From the NCBI GenBank assembly GCA_001600555.1, contig BCKH01000002.1, positions 1,901,964-1,965,963 on the forward strand: 64,000 nt of DNA. The letters run 5' to 3'. The position numbers and the translations under genes were made by a program. The notes below the pieces were generated by a model, which saw only the letters and a program-made list of their open reading frames with translations, had not been told where the DNA came from and did not search any database. The DNA is from Albophoma yamanashiensis (taxonomy: Eukaryota > Ascomycota > Sordariomycetes > Hypocreales > Ophiocordycipitaceae). This document shows positions 1-13,490 of this stretch, one piece after another; position 1 is the first letter of the stretch, and each line of letters begins with the position of its first letter.

Positions 1-1537
1 AAAAAACTTGGGATTTAATAGACCCTATTTCTAATAGGGTACCCTTAAAAGGGCGTTGGGTTTATAAAATAAAGCTAGATAATAATAATAGCCCTATCTA
101 TAAAGCTAGATGGGTAGTTAAAGGTTTTAACCAAATTATAGGCCTAGATTATCTAGAAACCTTTTCTAGTACTTGCCGGCCTGAGAACTATAGACTTATA
201 TTNTTACTNGCCTTATATAATAAGTGGCCTTTAATGCAATATNANATTAAAAACGCCTTTATTCACGCTAGTATAGATAGGGATATATACTTAGAACAAC
301 CTATAGGCTTTATTAAAGATACTAATAAAGTCTGTAAATTAAATAAAGCTCTATACAGGCTAAAACAATCACCTAGACTATAGTATAGATATTTATTATC
401 TATATTAAATAAGGAAGGATTTTCTATTCTTCCGTAAGACGAAGCTATATTTATTAATAATAAGCTATCTATTATCATTATATGCCACGTTGATGACTTA
501 ATTATAACTAGTAATAATATTAATAATATAGCTACTATAATTAATAAAATAAGAAATAAGCTTAAGATTAAAGAACTAGGTCCTATTCATGAATTCCTAG
601 GAATAGAAATAGACTATAATATAGAAAAAGGCTATATTACTATAAATCAGAATAAGTATTTATCTAAGATTAAAAAGAGATATAATAAGGATAGCCTTAA
701 TCCGGTTTCTAGCCCTATAGAGCTTAGGGTTAAACTAGAACCCTTACTAGATAAGGCTAGTCCTAAAGAGATAAGCCTTTTTCAACAGCAAACCAGCAGT
801 CTATTATATCTAGCCTTAAAAACTAGGCCCGATATATCCTTTGCTATAAATAAGTGCTCTAGATATACTAGCAATCCTAATACTAGTCACTTTAGGGCTC
901 TAGATAGGATATGGAAATATTTAAATTATTATCCTAACCTAGGCTTATACTATACCTTTATTATAGATAGTCTTATAAATAGCTATATTAATTATAATAG
1001 CTATAGCCTTATAGGCTATTTTGATACTAACTAGGGTAGTGATACAATAAATAGAAAATCGACCTCAGGCTATATAACTACCTTAGGTAGAAATATAATT
1101 AGCTAGAATTCTATGCAACAGAAATTAGTCTCTCTTTCTAGTTGCGAATCTAAATATATAGCTATTAGCGAAGTAACTAAGGAAATTATCTACCTAAATA
1201 ACGTATATAACTACATAAATAATATACTAGCTCTTAATATAGCTATTCCTATACCTCCCTTACTTACAGATAGTCAGGGAGCTAAAAAGCTAGTAGAAAA
1301 TCCTGAATTTCATAAACGCACTAAGCATATAGATACTAGATATCACTATATTTGGGAGGAAATAGCTAATAATAAGCTATAGCTAGCCTATATAACTACT
1401 AAAGACCAGCTAGCCGATGGCTTTACTAAGGGACTAGATATAACTAAACATAGAGCTTTTATTAATAAGCTAGGCCTTAAATAGTTATAATAAATACTCT
1501 AAGCTACCTATATAACTATAGCTAGCTTACGGGGGGC
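1..1537 (+). mobile_element. Copia-type retrotransposon, 3' part of pol (RT and RNase H), decayed
   Basis: This is the tail of a Ty1/Copia element whose 5' part lies left of the window. In one frame, bases 50-380 read as Copia reverse transcriptase (GRWVYKIKLD, KARWVVKGFNQ, then YLEQPIGF). A degenerate active-site region follows near 480-500 (HVDDLIITSNN, equivalent to YVDDI). Bases 1113-1382 are still open for 89 codons and give the Copia RNase H tail (SLSSCESKYIAISE, then FHKRTKHIDTRYHYIWEE). In-frame TAG codons replace Trp and Gln codons, as RIP would cause. A purine tract (cggggggc, 1530-1537) sits directly before the LTR as the polypurine primer. Four ambiguous bases (N) occur at 203, 209, 243 and 245. 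The element cannot encode a working protein here. Confidence 0.9.
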
Positions 1538-2030
1538 TATTAATATATTATTATAAGGCTATATATAGGCTATAACTAAGGACTATATATAAGACTTTAA
1601 TAAACTATATATAACTTATAGTACCTGGATAAGTATTTATCCGGAATATATATAGGATAAATATTTACCTGGAAAAATAGCTTATTCTTATAGTTAAGGT
1701 ATATATTTAGGATAAATATTTATCCAGCTATATAAGCTTATAACTAAGCTTAATATGCTTTATAAGCATTATCTAAGCATTTGTAAGTATTGATTTCTAA
1801 TCCTTGATTTCTAAGCAATAAGATAGGTCTATATAATAGACCTATACCTCCCTTTTAGCCAAAGGGACTTTAAGAATACAAGCACCTTATTACCTAATTT
1901 AATTACTATTCCTTATTAATATATCCCTTATTTACTTATCTCTCTTATTTACCTATTTTATTTATAGTACTATTATTCTTATTTACTTATCTAATCTATC
2001 TTCTACTACGTTTATCCTACCTTCTTAGAA
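1538..2030 (+). repeat. 3' LTR of the left Copia element
   Basis: The LTR starts right after the polypurine tract with tattaatatatt, which would be TGTTAATATATT before RIP. It matches 26139-26628 almost base for base along its whole length; most differences are C/T or G/A. Similarity stops at ccttcttaga, after which the inverted Gypsy fragment begins. The length of about 490 bp fits a fungal Copia LTR. The exact right end is known to within a few bases. Confidence 0.8.
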
Positions 2031-5000
2031 TATTTCTAACTTAATATTCTAAGGTATTAGTTTTAATAATAAGATATAAAATATTAGGTATATCTATATT
2101 ATTTTTAGTAATAATAGTTAATAGCTTATTTCTAAGATTTTCTTAGAGATTTAAAATAGTTTAATCTTTTTCTAATTAAGCTTATTATTAAGTTATTTTA
2201 TTTTAATATTTTACTAAAAGAGATATACTTTATCCCCCTCCTTTAGAGTTAGTCTTTTTAATCTCTTTTTATTAATATAATATTTTATTTTATTTTATAG
2301 AAAAATCTATTCTTATTATAAGTAAATATATATTTACTTAAGGTCTTTTATTATTTTTATTATATTTAGTATATCCCTTTTTATTTAATATATTATAATT
2401 TCTAGGTTATACTTATAATTAACTTTAAATAGTAATATTTTAATTACTTTATTATTAAAGCTATTATAAGCCTATTATATTATTAGTAATATCTCTACTT
2501 AATTATTTTATTAGTAATTTATATAGTATTATAAATATTATTTTAATATCTAGTTAAGTTATTTTATTTATTTATTTATTTCTAAGTAAAAAGCTATTAA
2601 TAAAGAATACTTAACTCTTAGCTATTATATTAGGCTTTTCTAGAACTTAGATATAAAGAGTTTATTTTAATTTAAGATAAGTTTCTTTAGTAAGTTATAC
2701 TAATTTACTATAACTTAAAGGAATATATAAGCTAATTCTAGTACTATACTTAATTCTTTATATAGAATAAAGTATTTATATTTAGTTAATTTTTCTATAA
2801 TAACTAAGATACTATTATATATAGTATTTATTATAGGTTTTTTTAAAGGTAATAATTTAATAATAAAGTCCTATATAATTATATCCTAAGCCTTATTTAA
2901 TAGTAATATTAGCTATAGTTTCCTATAAAATATATACTAATTACTTTTTATTTTATTATAGGGATTATAGTTATAAATAATTTCTTATATAACTTTTTAT
3001 ATTCTTAGAAAGTCTTATATTTATTTTATCTATATAAAGGTCTTATATACCCCTTAATATCTATATAATAAATATTTATAGAGTTTTTTAATAAGTTTTT
3101 CCTATAGTTTATTAAGAATATAGTATTAGTTATTAAATAAGAAATTATCTTTATTTTTTTAATAATTCTAGGTTTATTTCCTATAATTCTATAAACTTAT
3201 CTTTATTATAGGCTTATTTAATATACTAAGTCTACTCTTAGTTAAGTTTAACCTTCTATATTATATTAACTTATTAACTACCTAATCTAAGTATACTTTT
3301 TATATTAGTCTATAAGATTATAGTATATTATATTTTAGTTAGAGATTTTAAGTCTTTTTATTAGCTAAGTATATTAACTTACTTATTTTTATTTCCCTTA
3401 TAATAAATAATCTAAAAGTTAAACTTTAATAAGAATTTATACTATTAAATTTAATATTTATTTAGTTCTTTTATTATTATAAAATTTATAAGGTTCTTAT
3501 AGTCTATATAGACCTTAATTATTATTTCTATATTACTAAGGTAATATTTCTATTCCTTAAAGGCTTTAATAATAGTTATAAGTTTTTTATTATAAATTAA
3601 ATAGTTTAACTTTAATTTATAAAGCTTTTTTAAGTAAAAGGTATCTAAATATAATTATCTTTTATTATCTTATTATTTTAATTATTTATTAAGTACTTAG
3701 TCTAAAGTATTAATTTTAATTTTAAATAGTTTTATTAAGTTAAGTAAGGTATAAATAGGTTTTCTAAAAATCTTATCTTAGATATCCTTAAATATTACTT
3801 ACTTAATTAGGCCTTATATAAAGGGTTTATCCTTTTTAATAAGGTTTATTAAAGAGATATTAATTCCTTTAAAGTTTTTAATATATTTTTAGTAAAAGTT
3901 AATAAAGCCTAGGAAGGCTTATATTTCCTTAAAGTTATTTAGAGCTAGCTAGTCTTAGATTACTATAACCTTATTAAGGTCTATCTTAAAAAATCCTAGG
4001 AATATTTTATATCTTAGGAATTTAATTTTTTACTTATAGAATTTATATTTATTAGCTTTAATAAAGAGATTTATTTTTTATAATTTCCTTAGGACTTAAT
4101 AAATATATTTTTTATATTATTTAAAATTATTAAAGAAAATAAGAATATTATTTAAGTAAATAATTATAAAGGTATTTAAGTATTCTTATAATATATTATT
4201 AATTATAGTTTAGAAACTAATAAGTATATTAGTTAGTCTAAATAATATAATTAAATATTTATAAAGTCTTTACTTAATTCTAAAGGCTATTTTCTATTTT
4301 TTACTATCTTTAATTTAGATAAGGTTATAAGCTCCTTTTAGGTCTAAAGTTATAAACTATTTAGTATTATAAAGTTTATCTTATAATTTTATAATTAAAG
4401 GTAATAAGTATTAATTTTTAATTATAATCTTATTAAGTTATTAATAATCTATATATATCCTTAACTTATTATTTTTCTTTAGTATAAATAAAATAGGGAA
4501 TTTTATTAGTAATATTAATAATTAAATATATCCTTTCCTTAAGTTCTTTTTAAAATAAATATTAAGGGCTTTTATTTTTTCTTTATTAAGTAAGTAAATC
4601 TTATAAAACTTAAGTTTTATTCTTTCCTTTAGGGGGATTTTATAGTCTTACCTATTATACTCTAAAAAGCCTATTTTTAGCTTATTACTAAATAATTTAT
4701 TATATTAATAGTATTTATTAAGAATATATTTATTATATTCTAGCTTAGGCCCCTTAGTAATTATATAAATCCTAAGTACCTTTTATTATATAGTATTATA
4801 TAAGGGTATTACTTTATATTACTTTTTATTAAAAAATTCTTTTCTTAGTCTATCTTACTAAAGATAGTTTATTATTTAATTAACTCTAAGATTACTTACT
4901 TATAACTAAGGTATCCTTAATATAATATTATATATTAAGATATCTATAATATTAAGTTTTAAGTTATAATATTTTTTACTAATAATAATTAAGAAGGGTA

Positions 5001-5408
5001 TAATTTTTATATTAACTATCTTATAGCTATAGTTAATTAACTCTTTTTTTATAGTCTTAAATTAATAAGGCTTATTTTTAGTTTTTTAAAGTAATTTAAA
5101 TCTATTAATAAGATTTAATAAGATATAATTTCCTTATACTTTACTATTAAGTATTACTTAGATAATATATCCTCCTATATTTATAAGTATAAGTAAATAT
5201 TTATAATTTTATTTTATATTTATAAAGATCTTATTATTAAGTCTAGGTAATAGTCCTCTTATTATCTATCTTAGTAGTTTTTTAATAGTATATTATTTAC
5301 TTATAGAATTATTTTAAATCTTAATACTATAAGTACTTAAAAAGCTTATATTAACTTAATAATTAATTAATTTAATTTATTTAGTATTATACTTCCTTTT
5401 ATTAGTTA
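2031..5408 (-). mobile_element. Inverted Ty3/Gypsy pol fragment, decayed
   Basis: Read on the minus strand, this stretch is the same family as the Gypsy copies further right: it matches roughly 15,510-18,900 of element B in reverse orientation. It covers the region after the protease, reverse transcriptase, RNase H and integrase. Both ends are cut, on the left by the Copia LTR and on the right by the LTR of the second Copia element. No reading frame stays open. The piece shares no end with an LTR of its own, so it is a remnant and not an element. Confidence 0.8.
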
Positions 5409-5947
5409 TATAAGAAATAGAAATAAAGGTAGTAGAAGATAGGAATTAGGTCCTTATTTAATAGAGGTATAAAGGGTAGCTAGAAGGTATGTATAGAAGA
5501 AGGTAGTTAAATTACTTATTTATCTTACTAAAGAGAGGGAAAATAAGCTTCCTATATAGCTAGAGTCTTTGTTACTAGCTATAGCCCTATCCAGGTAGCT
5601 ATAACTATGTTTTTATCTAACTAACTATATTTTATCTAACTAACTATATTTTATCCAACTAACTATATTTTATCTAACTGACTATATTTTATCTAGCTAG
5701 CTATATTTTATCTAGCCAGCTATATTTTATCTAGCTAGCTATAGTCTATCTAGCTAGCTTTAATCTATCTAGCTAGTTATAGCTTATCTAGCTAGCTATA
5801 GTCTTTTATCTTAGTATAGGATTATATTAGTATATTTATTTAATATAGAATTATTGATATATAGCTTATATAAGGGCTTATATTTAATAATAATAAATAT
5901 AGGGCTTTATATCTAATAATAATAGATATAGGGCTTTATATCTAATA
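5409..5947 (-). repeat. 3' LTR of the minus-strand Copia element, with internal tandem array
   Basis: This copy aligns with 10329-10885. In plus orientation both begin tataagaaatag and end with tctaata, so on the element's own strand the LTR runs from TATTAGA to TTCTTATA (TG...CA before RIP). Bases about 5,611-5,802 hold some nine or ten units of roughly 19-20 bp built on tatctagctagctatatt. This copy is more AT-rich than its partner: its units read ctaactaac or ctagctag where the other LTR still has ccggccgg. Confidence 0.88.
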
Positions 5948-8900
5948 TGCCCCTGTAAGCTAGTTATAGCTATATAGCTAGCTTAGCTATATTATTTTAG
6001 GCCTAGCTTTTAAATAAAGGACTTATGTTTAGTATTATTTAGACCTTTAGTAAAGCTATTGGCTAGCTAATCTTTAGTATTTATATAAGCTAGCTATAGC
6101 TTATTATTAGCTATTTCTTCCCTTATAAAGTGATATCTAGTATCTATATGTTTAGTTCGTTTATAGAATTTAGGATTTTTAGCTAGCTTTTTAGCTCCTT
6201 AACTATCTATAAGCAAAGGCGGAATAGGTATAACTATTTTTAAGGCTAGCGTTTGATTTATATAGTTATATACATTATATAGGTATATTATTTCCTTAGT
6301 TACCTCGCTTATAGCTATATATTCTAATTCACAACTAGAAAGAGAGACTGATTTTTACTAAATACTATTCTAGCTTATTATATAAAGACCTAGGCTAGCT
6401 ATATAGCCAGAGGTCGATTTTCGGTTTATAGTATCACCGCCCTAGTTAGTATTATAATAGCCTATAAGCTTATAGTCTTTATTTTCTATATTATAATATA
6501 GCCCTAAATTAGGATAATAATTTAGGTATTTCCAGACCCTATCTAGGGCCCGAAAATGGCTGCTATTCGGATTAGCCATATATCTAAAGCATCGATTTAT
6601 AGCATAGGATATATCAGGCCTAGTTTTTAGGGCTAGATAAAGTAGGGAGCCTATTTCCTATTGAAATAAGGATATCTCTTTAGGGCTAGCTTTATCTTAC
6701 GAGGGTTCTAGTTTAACCCCTAGCTCTATAGGGCTAGTAACCGGGTTAAGTTTATCCTTATTATATCGTTGTTTTATCTTACTAAGGTATTTATTTTGAT
6801 TTATAGATAAATAGCCTTTTTCTATATTATAGTCTATTTCTATTCCTAGGAATTCTCTTATAGAACCTAGTTCTTGTATTTTAAGCTTATTTCCTAGCTT
6901 ATTTATAATAGCTAAGAGACTGTTATTATAATTAGGCCCTGTTATTATAAGGTTATTAACGTAGTATATTATAATAAGCCCTAGCTTATTATTAATAAAT
7001 ATAGCTTTGTCTTGTAGAAGGATAGAAAATTCCTCTTCTTTTAGTATAGATAATAAGTGCTGGTACTATAGCCTAGGAGCCTGTTTTCGCCCGTATAGAG
7101 CTTTATTAAGCTTATAGACCTTATTAAGGTCCCTTATAAATCCTATAGGCTATTTAATATATATTTCTTTATCTATTTTTGCGTAAATAAAGGCGTTTTT
7201 TATATCGTATTATAGTAAGGGCTACTTATTATATAAGGCTAGGATAAATAAAAGCCTATAATTTTCGGGCCTATATGTACTAGAGAAGGTTTCTAGATAG
7301 TCTAGGCTTATAATTTGGTTAAAGCCCTTAACAACCTACCTAGATTTATAGGTAGGGCTATTATTTTTATTGTATTTAATTTTATAGACCTAACGGCCCT
7401 TTAAAGGCTTTCTATTAGGCGGAAGATCTACTAGTTCCTATATTTTCTAGGCTTCTAGCTCGTTTATTTCTTATTACATAGATTCTTTCCAGTTATTAGC
7501 TTATAAGCTAGCTATAGCCTATTTATAGGTATTAGGTTCATTTTCTATATTTATTATAAGAGCTAATTCATCTATAGCTTTATTATCCCTATAGTTATAG
7601 CTTAATTGTATAGTTCTAGTTCGAATTATAGGATTATTTATAGGACTATTATTTATAGAGTTATTATTTATAGGACTATTATATATAGGGCTATTAGATA
7701 CGTGACTAATAGTATTACTAGAATTAGTATTAGTATTAGTTCTAGTATAGTTATCTAGGCTTATTTCAACTAGGCTATCTTTGCCTTGTTCTAATATGTC
7801 TTTTTGTAAGTTATTATAGTAAGAACCTTCTATAACCTTAATGTCTCTTGTATATAGGCATTTCTTAGTTATAAGATTATAAACCCGATATAGACTATTA
7901 GAATTACTATAGCCTACTAATATACCCTTATAAGCTTTATTATCTAGCTTATTAGTAGGGGTCTTATTTTTATAGAAAGCAATAGAGCCAAATATTCGGA
8001 TATGCCCTATATCTGGTTTTCTATTATATAAGGCCTCGTAAGGTGTTTTAAAGTCTATAGAGCTATGTGGGGTTCTATTATATAAGTAAACAGCTGTTAG
8101 TATAGCCTCTTCCCAAAGGCTATTATCTAGGCTAGCTATCTTTAATAGGCACCTAGCTTTATTCTATAGGGTTCTATTTATCCGTTCGGCTAGACTATTC
8201 TGTTTAGGTGTATAAGGAGTTGATTTTTAATATATTATGCTGTTATCTAGTAAATAGGGATTAAGCCTATTATTTATATATTCCTTTCCGTTATCTATAG
8301 CTAGTAGCTTTGTTTTCTTATTTTGATTATTATTTTCTACTAGTTACTTGTATTTGCGGAAAGCTATATAGGCCTTAGACTTAGCTTTTAAGAGCCTAAT
8401 AAATAGAAATCTAATTGCCTTATCTAGGAAGGTTATAAAATAGCGATTATTATTATATCCTATAGGTGTAATAGGACTGTATATATTACTAGAGACCTTA
8501 TCTAGATATTCTAGCTTATTATTATTATTAGATATCTTATTTATTTTATTAGTAAGTTTACCTTCTAGGTAAATTTCATAAGGCTTATCTAGGCTTAATA
8601 TATTAGTTAGACCTAAGGACTTAAGTTTATCTAGATTAGATATATACCCTAGTCTATAATGCCATAGCTTATTATAATCTTTATTAGTATTAGCTATAGA
8701 ACTATTATTAACTATAGAGCTTTTATTAACTATAGAGCTTTTATTAGCTATAGAGCTTTTATTAGCTATAGAGCTTTTATTTACTATAGAGCTTTTATTA
8801 GCTATATTAGTTATTCCTTTTATTATAGCTATATTAAGGTAATAGAGGTTATTTTTAAGGTATCTAATAGTAAGGAGTTTTTTATTATTATTTCTTTGTA

Positions 8901-10328
8901 AAATAACCTTATCTTTATAATAGATAGAATAGCTATCTTTAGCTAGTTTAGACTACGAAATAAGGTTATAGCCTAGTTCAGGCATATATAAGTAGTTATT
9001 TAAGATATAGGTTATCTTAGAGTCTTTAAACTAGATTTTTACAGAACTAACGCCTTTAATTTAAATAGTCTTAGCTATACCCTAAGAGACTAATTTATTA
9101 TATTCTAAATAGCTAAAAAAAAATAGCTCCTATTACTAATAATATACCTTAAAGCCCTAGTATTAAGGATAAACCCTATTCCTAATTTTAGGCCTATAGG
9201 GACTATAGTATTATTAGCTATTATAGGATTTATAGGACTTATAGGACTTATAGGATTTATAGGATTTATAGGGCTTATAGGGTTATATAGTGTTATAAAT
9301 ACCTAAAAATCAATATCTAGGTTTTCTAGATTTTTAAAATCTAGGTCTAATTCCATAGAAGAATTAGAAACCATAGAGGCTTTTAAGGACGAATTAACTA
9401 GTAAAATAGCTATGTTATTGTCCTGTATTATATTTTCTATTTTTTCAGTCTTTTTCTACTATTTTACTAGAGCTTTTTCTAGAAAGAGAAAAAAGCAATT
9501 CTTAGCCTCGTAGCTAGATAGCTTGCAATAGGTATAAAATTTGCCCTTTTGAGCTTTAAAGCTATTTTTTGCCTTATATTTTCCTATAGGGCTTTTCCTA
9601 GTTAGGAAGGCCTATACCATATAGTTATTTTCTTTATTTTCTAGTCTTTTAGATTTATCTAAAAGACTAGAAAATAAGGTCTTAAGGGTATAGCTTATTA
9701 CGTTATTTCGAAGGCTTTAAGTTATATTTAATATAAGCCCTTCGTATTCTTTAGTTAGGTTATTTAAAACCCAAGCTATAATTACCATACGAGGTAAAAT
9801 AAGCTCTTTAGCTTCGAGCTAATCGGATAGCTCTTTTATCTTATTTAAATACTCTTCCATAGAAGAGAATTTAGATAAAGTTAAGTCGAAAAATTCCTTT
9901 ATAACTAGGAATTCGCTTGCAAAGCCCTTAGGGCTATATAGCTCTTTGAGAGCTAGCCAGGCTTCGTTAGCAGTCTTTTTATGCTGAATTTGGACTAAGG
10001 GCCCGTCTTCTAGCATTAGTTATATAGTTGCGAGGGCCTTATCTTTGTCTTCTAGCCCTATAGGGCTTAGGGTGTTCGAAGGGGTTATGTTTTTATAAAG
10101 CCCTTCCCTAGTTAAATAGGCTTCGGCTTGTATAGCCCAAAGGGTATAGTTAGAAGAGCCCTTAAGCTTAGGGAAGGTGATTTTATTAGAAGTTATTTTC
10201 TTAGTTATTTTCCTAGATAAAATAGGAAAAAGGGAAAATAGGGATATTAGCCATAGATAGCTAATAAGATAAAATAGGGATTTAAAGAGACCTATTTCCT
10301 TTAGTTATAAGCAGCCGGGCTTATAACC

Positions 10329-10885
10329 TATAAGAAATAGAGATAAAGGCAGCAGAAGATAGGAATCAAGTCTCTATTCAATAGAGGTACAAAGGGTAGC
10401 TAGAGGGCACGTATAGAAGAAGGTGGTTGAATTGCTTATCCTTCAAGCTAAAGAGAAGGAAAAATAGGCTTCCTATATAGCTAGAGTCTATGTTGCTGGT
10501 TATAGCCCTATCCGGGCAGCTATAACCGGGTTCTGTATTAGCTAGGCAGCTGTAACCGGATTCTGTGTTAGCCGGGTAGCTGTGGCTGGGTTCTGTATCA
10601 GCCGGGCAGTTGTAACTATATTGTGTTTTATCTGACCGGCTGTGGTCTATCCGGCCGGCTGTAGTCTATCCGGCCGGCTGTGGTTTATCCGGCTAGCTGT
10701 AATCTATCTAGCTAGCTGTGGTCTATCTAGCTAGCTGTAGTCTATCTAGCTAGCTATAGTCTATTAGACTACTAAGCTACTAGTTAGGCTATTAGGTTAT
10801 AGTCTTTTATCTTAGGACTATATTAGTATATTTATTTAATATAGGATTATAGATATATAGCTTATATAAGGGCTTATATCTAATA
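10329..10885 (-). repeat. 5' LTR of the minus-strand Copia element, less decayed copy
   Basis: This is the partner of 5409-5947. The internal tandem array (about 10,510-10,762) still carries GC-rich units such as ccggccggctgtgg grading into ctagctagctgtag, so stages of decay can be seen side by side inside one array. The LTR is 557 bp against 539 bp for the other copy, the difference lying mostly in the number and length of array units. Confidence 0.87.
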
Positions 10886-11191
10886 TATAAGTAATAAATA
10901 TATATATGTTCTAAATAATAAGATAAGTTCTTAACTATTTAATATAGTATCTTTTAGTAAAAATAAAGAGTATATAATATTATACTAAGAGACCTAAAAT
11001 AAGAAATATAAGAAAGGAAAGTCTTATATTTAGTAATAAAGTTATATAATTAGGATTTTATTACTTAGCTTAATATAGTATTAATATAGTAAAATAAATA
11101 AAAAGAAATAATAGACTAATACTTATAAAAGAAAGAAGTAATAACTATATTTAAGGCCTTAAGGATAAGTATTTTAAAAAGAAAGGAATAA
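10886..11191 (+). mobile_element. 3' internal end of a divergent Gypsy element
   Basis: The last part (cttaaggataag, then aaaaagaaaggaataata just before 11,192) resembles the end of the internal region of the Gypsy copies at about 19,635-19,671, including the purine-rich primer tract before the LTR. The rest is too diverged to assign. It is the truncated end of an older relative, cut off on the left by the Copia element. Confidence 0.55.
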
Positions 11192-11522
11192 TATTATAAA
11201 CTATAAGTAGTTATAAGATAGGTAGCTTATTATAGGCTAGAATATAAGAATAAGTAATAATATAGGATAAGAACTAAGGATAGAAGGTTATATACCTAAA
11301 TATATATAAGATAGCTTAATATAATTAATATTAAGCTAAAATATAGCTTACTATACTTAGTACTAAGTAAGGTAAGTATAACTTATATAGCTTACTACTA
11401 AGCTATAGTAATTAATAAAGAGCTAGATAGATATATATACTATAGTTACTACCTAAGAGTAAATAACTAAATCTTTAGTAATTAATCTAAGTTATTTATT
11501 ATTAATTAAAGAAGTATAAAGC
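11192..11522 (+). repeat. Outermost Gypsy LTR, left piece
   Basis: This LTR begins tattataaactataag after a purine tract. Its second half is nearly identical to the other Gypsy LTRs (aagctatagtaattaataaa onward). It stops at aaagc and resumes at 25,508 after element A, giving a total of about 437 bp. It is the 3' LTR of the older element whose internal end lies at 10886-11191. Confidence 0.75.
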
Positions 11523-11951
11523 TATTACGAACCAACTGAGGGGGCCTACTCTAAGGCCCGGGGTAAGGTAGGGTAATATAAGACTATAGAAGAATAGTTA
11601 GGATAGTACCTAGATAGTACCTAGATATACTGCTATAAGGGAACTAGAACTAACTAATTAAAGACCTACTTACCTTAATTAGTATAACCTATCTACTTAG
11701 TACTAAGTAAATAGATTATACTAAGTAATACTAATTAATAAAGAGTTAGATAGATATATATACTATAGTTATTACCTAAGAGTAGATAGCTAGGTCTTTA
11801 ATAATTAATCTAAGTTATTTATTATTAATTAAAGAAGTATAAAGCTTCTTAATAAATTACCTTATAAAGGATATACTATTTATTAAGTTAAGCCTAACTT
11901 ATTTTATTAAAGTAATAGTAAACCTACTAATACCTTAGGGTATTTATTATA
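11523..11951 (+). repeat. Gypsy element A, 5' LTR
   Basis: This 429-bp LTR begins tattacgaaccaactgagg and ends gggtatttattata. It keeps more C and G (aaggcccggggtaagg) than the other LTRs of the family and so is the least decayed copy. Confidence 0.9.
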
Positions 11952-13061
11952 TTTTAATTATTCCTATTTAGTAAATTACCCTTATATTAATAAATAATAT
12001 ATCTACTACTAGCGAAGTTACCTAAAACCTAGGGTAAGTAATAGCCTAGATATAGTAATATATTATTTAACTAGAAACCTAACTTAATTAATAAGGTAAC
12101 TTAGGTATTCTTAAGTTCCCTAAATTAGAGCTATATAATAGTTAAAAGGGTAATATTTAATCCTTCTTAACCTAAGCTAAGGCTTATTTATAAGTTAATA
12201 CCTCTATCTAAGGAGCTACTATATATATCCTTTATATTAGTAACCTCTTAATTAGTAAGGTATTCGAATAGTAAGAACCTACTCTTTAAGACTACTTTAA
12301 CTATAAAAATAATACTTAAAGGGATAAAGAAATAAATAATATTTTTATAAGTTATAAGGCCTTTAAATAGAAACTCTAGATTACCTTTAGGGACCTTAAT
12401 AAAGTCTAAATAGTACTTAAGTAACTTAAGATATTATAATAAACTAGATCTACTATATATTATAATTAAGAATTCTATTATATCTTATCTAAACTTAACC
12501 TTAAAAATAATACTTTTATAGAATACTTCTATAATAGACTCTAAGAAAATATTAAAGATAACCTTAGTAAACTTAATTAACCTAAAGAGCTTAGTAAATT
12601 TATAGAAATAGTAATTAAGATTAATAATTATAATTACTATTAATACCTAGAATATAGAAATAAGGGTAGCTATAGACTAAAGACTTATACCTTATAGTAG
12701 ACTAATAAACCTCGATATAACTTAATAAGATAAGTCTACTAAAACTTACTATATATATAGGAAACCTAGATACTTTATTAATAAATACTCCTAGAAGAAG
12801 AGGTCTTCTTAAAAGTTAGTCCTAGAGTAAAGAGCCTAAGTTATAATAAAGACTAAAGTACCCTATAATAGCCTATACTTCTTAGTATACTATAATAATA
12901 GTTATACTATATACCTCTTAGAAAAATAAGGTAGTAGATAGTTCCCCTAGAAACCTAAGGGAACTAAGTAATAAATAACCTAGGATATAGAAAAAATAAA
13001 ATAATACCTAGAGGAGAGCCTAAGGAAGGGATATATCTAACCCTTAAAGATATTAGCTACC

Positions 13062-13490
13062 TATTACAAACTAACTAAGGAGGCCTACTCTAAGGCCTGG
13101 GGTAAGATAGGGTAATATAAGACTATAGAAGAATAGTTAGGATAGTACCTAGATAGTACCTAGATATATTACTATAGGGAAACTAGAACTAACTAATTAA
13201 AGGTCTACTTACCTTAATTAATATAATCTATTTACTTAGTACTAAGTAAATAGATTATACTAAGTAATATTAATTAATAAAGAGCTAAATAGATATATAT
13301 ACTATAGTTATTACCTAAGAGTAAATAGCTAGATCTTTAGTAATTAATCTAAGTTATTTATTATTAATTAAAGAAATATAAAGCTTTTTAATAGACTACC
13401 TTATAAAAGATATACTATTTATTAAGTTAAGCCTAACTTACTTTATTAAAGTAATAGTAAACCTACTAATACCTTAGGGTATTTATTATA
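13062..13490 (+). repeat. Gypsy element B, 5' LTR
   Basis: This 429-bp LTR begins tattacaaactaactaagg and ends gggtatttattata. Compared with its partner at 19672-20100, the differences seen are C/T or G/A, as expected if both copies were identical at insertion and then mutated by RIP. Confidence 0.9.

Larger units (their letters stand above)
5409..10885 (-). mobile_element. Full-length Copia retrotransposon on the minus strand, decayed
   Basis: Two LTRs (5409-5947 and 10329-10885) flank about 4.4 kb. Reading leftward from 10,328, a primer-binding-like sequence (ggttataagcccggctgc) follows the 5' LTR. A gag piece is still open at 9819-10016 (65 codons, TANEAWLALKELYSP and MEEYLNKIKELSD, typical Copia gag). 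Remnants of a zinc knuckle follow near 9,540, then integrase, reverse transcriptase (about 7,400-6,800) and RNase H (about 6,360-6,100), closely related to the left Copia element. A purine tract, acaggggca, precedes the 3' LTR at 5,955-5,948. Stops from G-to-A and C-to-T changes break every frame. The five bases beside each end (agtta and tataa) do not match, so the original target duplication is missing. Confidence 0.88.

Noticed and set aside
5611..5802. CRISPR-like array
   Set aside because: The units are direct tandem repeats without unique spacers and lie within an LTR; a eukaryotic genome is not expected to carry CRISPR.
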